A stretch of DNA of 64,000 nucleotides, taken from contig NZ_DDJO01000009.1 of assembly GCF_002339505.1 (NCBI RefSeq), positions 1 through 64,000 of the forward strand. Direction: 5' to 3'. Below the pieces are notes generated by a model. It saw only the letters and a program-made list of their open reading frames with translations, was not told the DNA's origin and ran no database searches. Source of the DNA: Corynebacterium sp. UBA2622. GTDB taxonomy: Bacteria; Actinomycetota; Actinomycetes; Mycobacteriales; Mycobacteriaceae. Positions 60,951 through 64,000 of the stretch are shown in pieces (the stretch's first letter is position 1; each line of letters opens with the position of its first letter). The translations under genes were made by a program, and so were the position numbers.

Positions 60951-62321
60951 ATGTTCACCGTAGATCGCCTCCTCCCCACCCCGCTGCCGGTCCAGATCGC
61001 CGCGGGCATGCGCGAACTCGTTTCCACCGGCCGCCTGGCCGCCGGGGACCGGGTCCCGTCGACCCGCGACCTCGCCGCGCGCCTGGGGGTCTCCCGCGGA
61101 AGCGTCGTCTCCGCCTACGATCAGCTTCTCTCCGAGGGGTTCCTTCTGTCCTCGCAGGGTGCCCCGACCATCATCCACCCTGAGCTTGTTGCCGGCCCCC
61201 GCCTCCCGACGCCCCGCCCACGCACCACCGGCCCGCGGCCGGCACGGGGCCCGGCGCGCATCTCCCTGAAGCCGTCCTCCGCAAACGCCGGGACCATCCG
61301 GCCCGCGGCCTGGCGACGGGCGTGGCGGGTGGCTGCGGCGGAGCCGGCATCCGGAGTGGACAAGTCCGGCGAGCCGGCTCTGCGCCATGCGATTGCCGAT
61401 CACCTTCGACTCTCCCGCGGCCTCGCCGTGGACCCGGATGATGTCCTGGTCACCGGCGGTTCCCGGGAGGGGTTGCTGCTGATCCTGATGGCTCTCGGCC
61501 ACGGTCTGCGCGTTGGTGTCGAGGACCCTGGGCATCCCGGGTTGTGCAGCGTCATTCCGTTGGCGGGCCATTCGGCGGTGACATGTGGGACGGACGAGAT
61601 GGGTGTGGTGGTGGCGGAGCTCCCTGAAGACCTCGACGCGCTTCTTGTCACCCCCTCCCATCTCTACCCCCTCGGCGGGCCGATGCCGGCGCCACGCCGA
61701 TCGGCCCTGATCGAATGGGCCGCCGGGTCTGGCACAGTTCTCATCGAGGACGACTTCAATGCTGAGCTGCGCTACCGGGTTTCCCCGCAGCCCACGCTGT
61801 CGACCGTCGCGGGTGAGGCCGCCGTGGTCACCCTCGGGACGTTTTCGACCCTGCTGAGCCGTCAGCTCGCCGCGGGGTACGTGGTTGCGGACGCCGACAC
61901 CATTGACATGCTGAGGGAGACCCGGGAGCTCCTGGGTATGCCGGTCTCCGCGGTTACGCAGCGGGCAATTGCCCACCTGCTCGCGGGTGGGTACGTTCGC
62001 CGCAACACCAGATCTGTTCACAGTCAGCTCCTCCGCAGGCGCGAAGTGATTCGGGAAAGGGTGCTTCCTGCGCTTCTCACCGCAGGGGCGACGGTGCTCG
62101 GGGCCTCCGAGGGGGTTGGCGCAGATGTCGCCATCGCTTTTACCGGAGCGGGCGAGAAAGCCCGGTTTGAGCGATTTCTCGCAAGTTGCGGGTTGATCTG
62201 CTCCTCCCTGCCAGCACGGGGGACCGGGCGGGAAGAAGGCTTCATTTTAAGCTTCGCCCATCTCAAAGACGAGGAATTTACCTGTGCTGTCGATTTGCTG
62301 TGCACCATCTCTACGCGGTGA
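60951..62321 (+). CDS. pdxR: MocR-family regulator PdxR
   Basis: 456 residues. GntR-type winged helix (1-75: PLPVQIAAGMRELVSTGRLA, VSRGSVVSAYDQLL) and an aminotransferase-I-like domain (about 105-456). PLP-anchoring features: VTPSHLYPLGG and EDDFNAELRY are retained, but the internal-aldimine Lys position, normally SK in GTFSK, is GTFST (Thr300). It likely activates divergent pdxST when PLP is scarce. ATG 60951 is 12 bases after a -10 box; the open frame extending upstream is noncoding. End overlaps the HNH gene. Confidence 0.9.
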   Translation: MFTVDRLLPTPLPVQIAAGMRELVSTGRLAAGDRVPSTRDLAARLGVSRGSVVSAYDQLLSEGFLLSSQGAPTIIHPELVAGPRLPTPRPRTTGPRPARGPARISLKPSSANAGTIRPAAWRRAWRVAAAEPASGVDKSGEPALRHAIADHLRLSRGLAVDPDDVLVTGGSREGLLLILMALGHGLRVGVEDPGHPGLCSVIPLAGHSAVTCGTDEMGVVVAELPEDLDALLVTPSHLYPLGGPMPAPRRSALIEWAAGSGTVLIEDDFNAELRYRVSPQPTLSTVAGEAAVVTLGTFSTLLSRQLAAGYVVADADTIDMLRETRELLGMPVSAVTQRAIAHLLAGGYVRRNTRSVHSQLLRRREVIRERVLPALLTAGATVLGASEGVGADVAIAFTGAGEKARFERFLASCGLICSSLPARGTGREEGFILSFAHLKDEEFTCAVDLLCTISTR

Positions 62322-63552
62322 ATTCCGCGAGGGTCATTGCCTCATCATCACGGACCGGAAGCCCGTGGTCGTGGCTGACGTAACGGGTTCCGTCCGGATA
62401 GAGGAAGTGGACGTCGCCCCACTCCTTCAGGATCCTTACGTACCCGTCACTCACGAGTGAGTGGCAGGCGGAGCAGAGGGGCAGGAGATTATCAAGGTCG
62501 GTCGGCCCCCCGTCAACCCAGTCGGTGATGTGGTGCATTTCCATGAACCGGCTGTGGGTGCACCCGGGCATCGCGCACGTACCGCGCCACATCACCATGA
62601 GCGCGTTAACTTGGGCGTCGCTGGCGAGCCGGAACTTCCTGCCGGTGTTAAGAATGAGGCCTTTTTCATCGACTCGGTTGATTCTGTACTCAGCGCCGTC
62701 CAGAAAGTTTTTCACCGCGTCCGATGGTGCGCCCGGGTTGTTTGGCAGGTAGGCCCTCCCGTCGGCTGTCATCACCACATTCACGTGCGCGCCGGGCGAT
62801 CGCAGCGCGTTCCTGGGCTTGGTCAGCGCGATGTTCACAAGCCCCATGAACGAGCTGAGCAGCGCCTCCCCGAGCGGCAGACCGTACCCGGACGAGCCCG
62901 AAGACACTCTTTCCCGGCGCGCGAATTCCGCCTCCACGCGTGTTTCCTCCACTCGGCCGTCTTCCCCGACCAGGTTTTCCAGCTCGGTGTCGTACCAGGC
63001 CAACTCCCCCACCTTCATGGCCGCCATGACGCGTGCCCCCTCCGCGGGGTTGAATTCAGCCCAGAGCCCAACCCGGCCGTCACGCCGTGTCGAGAGCCTC
63101 ACATATGATGACCGGCGAGGGTCCTCCTTACTGGAGCGAAACCTCAGTAGCGCCAATTCCAGCTCGTGGTAGGTCATGGTGCATGCGAGCTCAACCAGCT
63201 CCGCCTCGTTCGCGGTGGTCAGATGCGGCAGAATTAGCCGAACCCGTGAGTAATTGGTCCGTCCCGCCAAGAAGGCATCGGCCATTAACGTGAACTGCAG
63301 CATGGCGCGCGCGACCTTGACGTATTCGTGGGCTGTGGAGTTGGGGATCGCCAACTTTCCAATCATCCACATGGCGGTGGAACTTGATCCGAGCCCGGGT
63401 GCGAGCGCAAGGGCGTCGAAAAGCGCAATAGCGTGAAGTATTTGGGCCTTTTTCCTGGAGAACGTCCCGAAGCCGTCGACGATGGTCGAAACCAGGTCGC
63501 TGGGTGTGGCCTCGTCTAGATCGTCAAGTCTTTCGTCAATGGCGGTCGTCAC
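62311..63552 (-). CDS. DUF222 / HNH endonuclease-signature protein
   Basis: 413 residues. A helical DUF222 N-terminal region (1-290) precedes an HNH motif: CAMPGCTHSRFMEMHHITDW, DGGPTDLDNLLPLC and CHSLV, with the expected Cys pairs and catalytic His. These 13E12-like genes occur in many copies in corynebacteria and may be mobile or selfish; role unknown. It converges on pdxR with an 11-base overlap and lies between it and ARC. Confidence 0.87.
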   Translation of the reverse strand: MTTAIDERLDDLDEATPSDLVSTIVDGFGTFSRKKAQILHAIALFDALALAPGLGSSSTAMWMIGKLAIPNSTAHEYVKVARAMLQFTLMADAFLAGRTNYSRVRLILPHLTTANEAELVELACTMTYHELELALLRFRSSKEDPRRSSYVRLSTRRDGRVGLWAEFNPAEGARVMAAMKVGELAWYDTELENLVGEDGRVEETRVEAEFARRERVSSGSSGYGLPLGEALLSSFMGLVNIALTKPRNALRSPGAHVNVVMTADGRAYLPNNPGAPSDAVKNFLDGAEYRINRVDEKGLILNTGRKFRLASDAQVNALMVMWRGTCAMPGCTHSRFMEMHHITDWVDGGPTDLDNLLPLCSACHSLVSDGYVRILKEWGDVHFLYPDGTRYVSHDHGLPVRDDEAMTLAEFTA

Positions 63553-63595
63553 TCTATCCCCCTAAAGCGTGCGGTCCCCGAAACCAGTTTTGCTT

Positions 63596-63622
63596 TCGAA
63601 CATAAATCTACCCGATGTTCGA
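63596..63622. promoter_or_regulatory. Inverted repeat upstream of the HNH gene
   Basis: TCGAACAT (63596-63603) and ATGTTCGA (63615-63622) are perfect inverted half-sites separated by 11 bases, 44 bases upstream of the HNH start. The half-sites resemble LexA box halves (TCGAAC/GTTCGA) but the spacing is wider than a consensus SOS box. Confidence 0.5.
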
Positions 63623-63719
63623 TGAAGGGTCAATACCCGCGCTTGTTACATGCGGAAACTGCTCATTTTTGAGCCGACACTAGAACATATGCGCGCAATC
63701 GGCTCGGGGTAAGATGCAG

Positions 63720-63799
63720 TCACCGAGTCCGCATTGCGGACTTTCCGGCACCACCCGCACCCGGTTCACCACCGGGTCACCGAGTCCGCATTGCGGACT
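63720..63799. repeat. Two REP-like palindromic repeats
   Basis: A 23-base unit occurs at 63720-63742 and again, identically, at 63777-63799. Its core GAGTCCGCATTGCGGACT forms a hairpin AGTCCGC-ATT-GCGGACT. The 34-base spacer itself contains ACCCGG-N7-CCGGGT. The pair sits just after the ARC stop and may be a short interspersed palindromic repeat. Confidence 0.75.
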
Positions 63800-63809
63800 C
63801 CCGACGCCC

Positions 63810-64000
63810 CTACCCCACGATCTTGGCCGACACGACCCGGCGCCCGTGGTGGCCGGTGATCCGCGCCCACTCATCCGGATTCGCGGTGTTCGGCAGATCC
63901 TCGCTTTCGTCCTGCTCCGCCCGCACGGCAGCTCGCAGGTGAGTCGCGCTCACGCCGCTTGTCGACGCCCCCGAAATGTGGTCCTTGATCGCGAGCTTTT
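63810..64000 (-). CDS. arc: Proteasome-associated-type AAA ATPase ARC, C-terminal part
   Basis: Partial: the 5' part lies right of the window; 62 codons plus two bases and the TAG (63810-63812) are seen. The tail contains EDLPNTANPDEWARITG, matching the Mpa/ARC end (EDLPNTTNPDDWARI in M. tuberculosis), then GRRVVSAKIVG. The gene stops there, without the additional tail ending in the QYL docking motif, as expected for a corynebacterium without a 20S proteasome. ARC probably unfolds pupylated proteins. Confidence 0.85.
   Translation of the reverse strand, partial: KLAIKDHISGASTSGVSATHLRAAVRAEQDESEDLPNTANPDEWARITGHHGRRVVSAKIVG

Noticed and set aside
63596..63622. LexA (SOS) box
   Set aside because: Half-sites match but are 11 bases apart beyond the 8-base arms; consensus boxes have only four bases between GAAC and GTTC.
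63720..63799. Two identical repeats with a 34-base spacer, like a minimal CRISPR array
   Set aside because: Only one spacer, the repeat is nearly fully palindromic and short (23 bases), and no cas gene or leader is in view.
63680..63874. Minus-strand ORF with a twice-repeated peptide SPQCGLGD
   Set aside because: The peptide repeat is just the palindromic DNA repeat translated, and the ORF overlaps the C-terminal codons of ARC in another frame.

Overview
The window is a contiguous piece of a high-GC actinobacterial chromosome, almost certainly Corynebacterium. The markers are lineage-specific: OdhI with its PknG phosphosite motif, the division regulators FtsR and PldP, the SteA/SteB cell-separation pair, SecA2, RbpA, separate Ppm1 and Lnt genes, and a pupylation locus whose Pup already ends in Glu and whose ARC ATPase lacks the proteasome-docking tail. 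Gene order follows, from memory, the C. glutamicum cg1594-cg1691 stretch with insertions and one notable absence (pyrG). Coding density is very high and no gene-free gap exceeds about 300 bases.

Layout: 84-16129 is a long rightward block (TPR-like protein, HAD phosphatase, small ORF, tlyA, nadK, recN, steA, steB, Nudix hydrolase, xerD, surface protein, pldP, scpA, scpB, rluB, cmk, der) for RNA/ribosome maturation, NADP supply, DNA repair, chromosome segregation and cell separation; many genes overlap by 1-4 bases. 16126-19362 holds a methyltransferase, a DAG-kinase-like enzyme, tRNA-Pro(GGG) and a hydrolase-OsmC fusion. 19505-24497 is secA2, odhI, ftsR, a bifunctional-nuclease-family gene and a second MerR gene. 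24550-32229 runs leftward: VWA membrane protein, putative glycosylase, two CNNM/CBS proteins, DEAD helicase, gnd. 32319-38951 has a thioesterase, corA, the pyruvate formate-lyase locus and ndh. 39081-43695 is accessory (CFA-like methyltransferase, epimerase, alpha/beta hydrolase, small conserved protein, YceI protein, zinc-ribbon protein). 43788-50394 carries rbpA, ppm1, lnt, fxsA, a secretory-type lipase, a DprE2-like SDR and an aminopeptidase. 50411-59419 is helY, tatC, tatA, pafC, pafB, pafA, pup, dop. 59416-63552 inserts the PLP synthase genes pdxS/pdxT, their MocR regulator and a DUF222-HNH gene between dop and the C-terminus of ARC at the right edge.

The most interesting system is the pyruvate formate-lyase. 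The catalytic subunit (710 codons, Cys422-Cys423) stops just before the glycyl-radical domain, and that domain is a separate 83-residue gene with its own Shine-Dalgarno sequence, followed by the radical-SAM activase. The two ORFs lie in the same frame, separated by one TAA and ten sense codons, so this is either a genuinely two-subunit PFL or a readthrough-regulated one. Second, the pdxST-dop junction (ATGA overlap) couples vitamin B6 synthesis to depupylase expression, beneath a PdxR whose PLP-lysine position is Thr.

All coordinates and motifs were read by eye. Family names and cg-type equivalents come from memory, not from searches.
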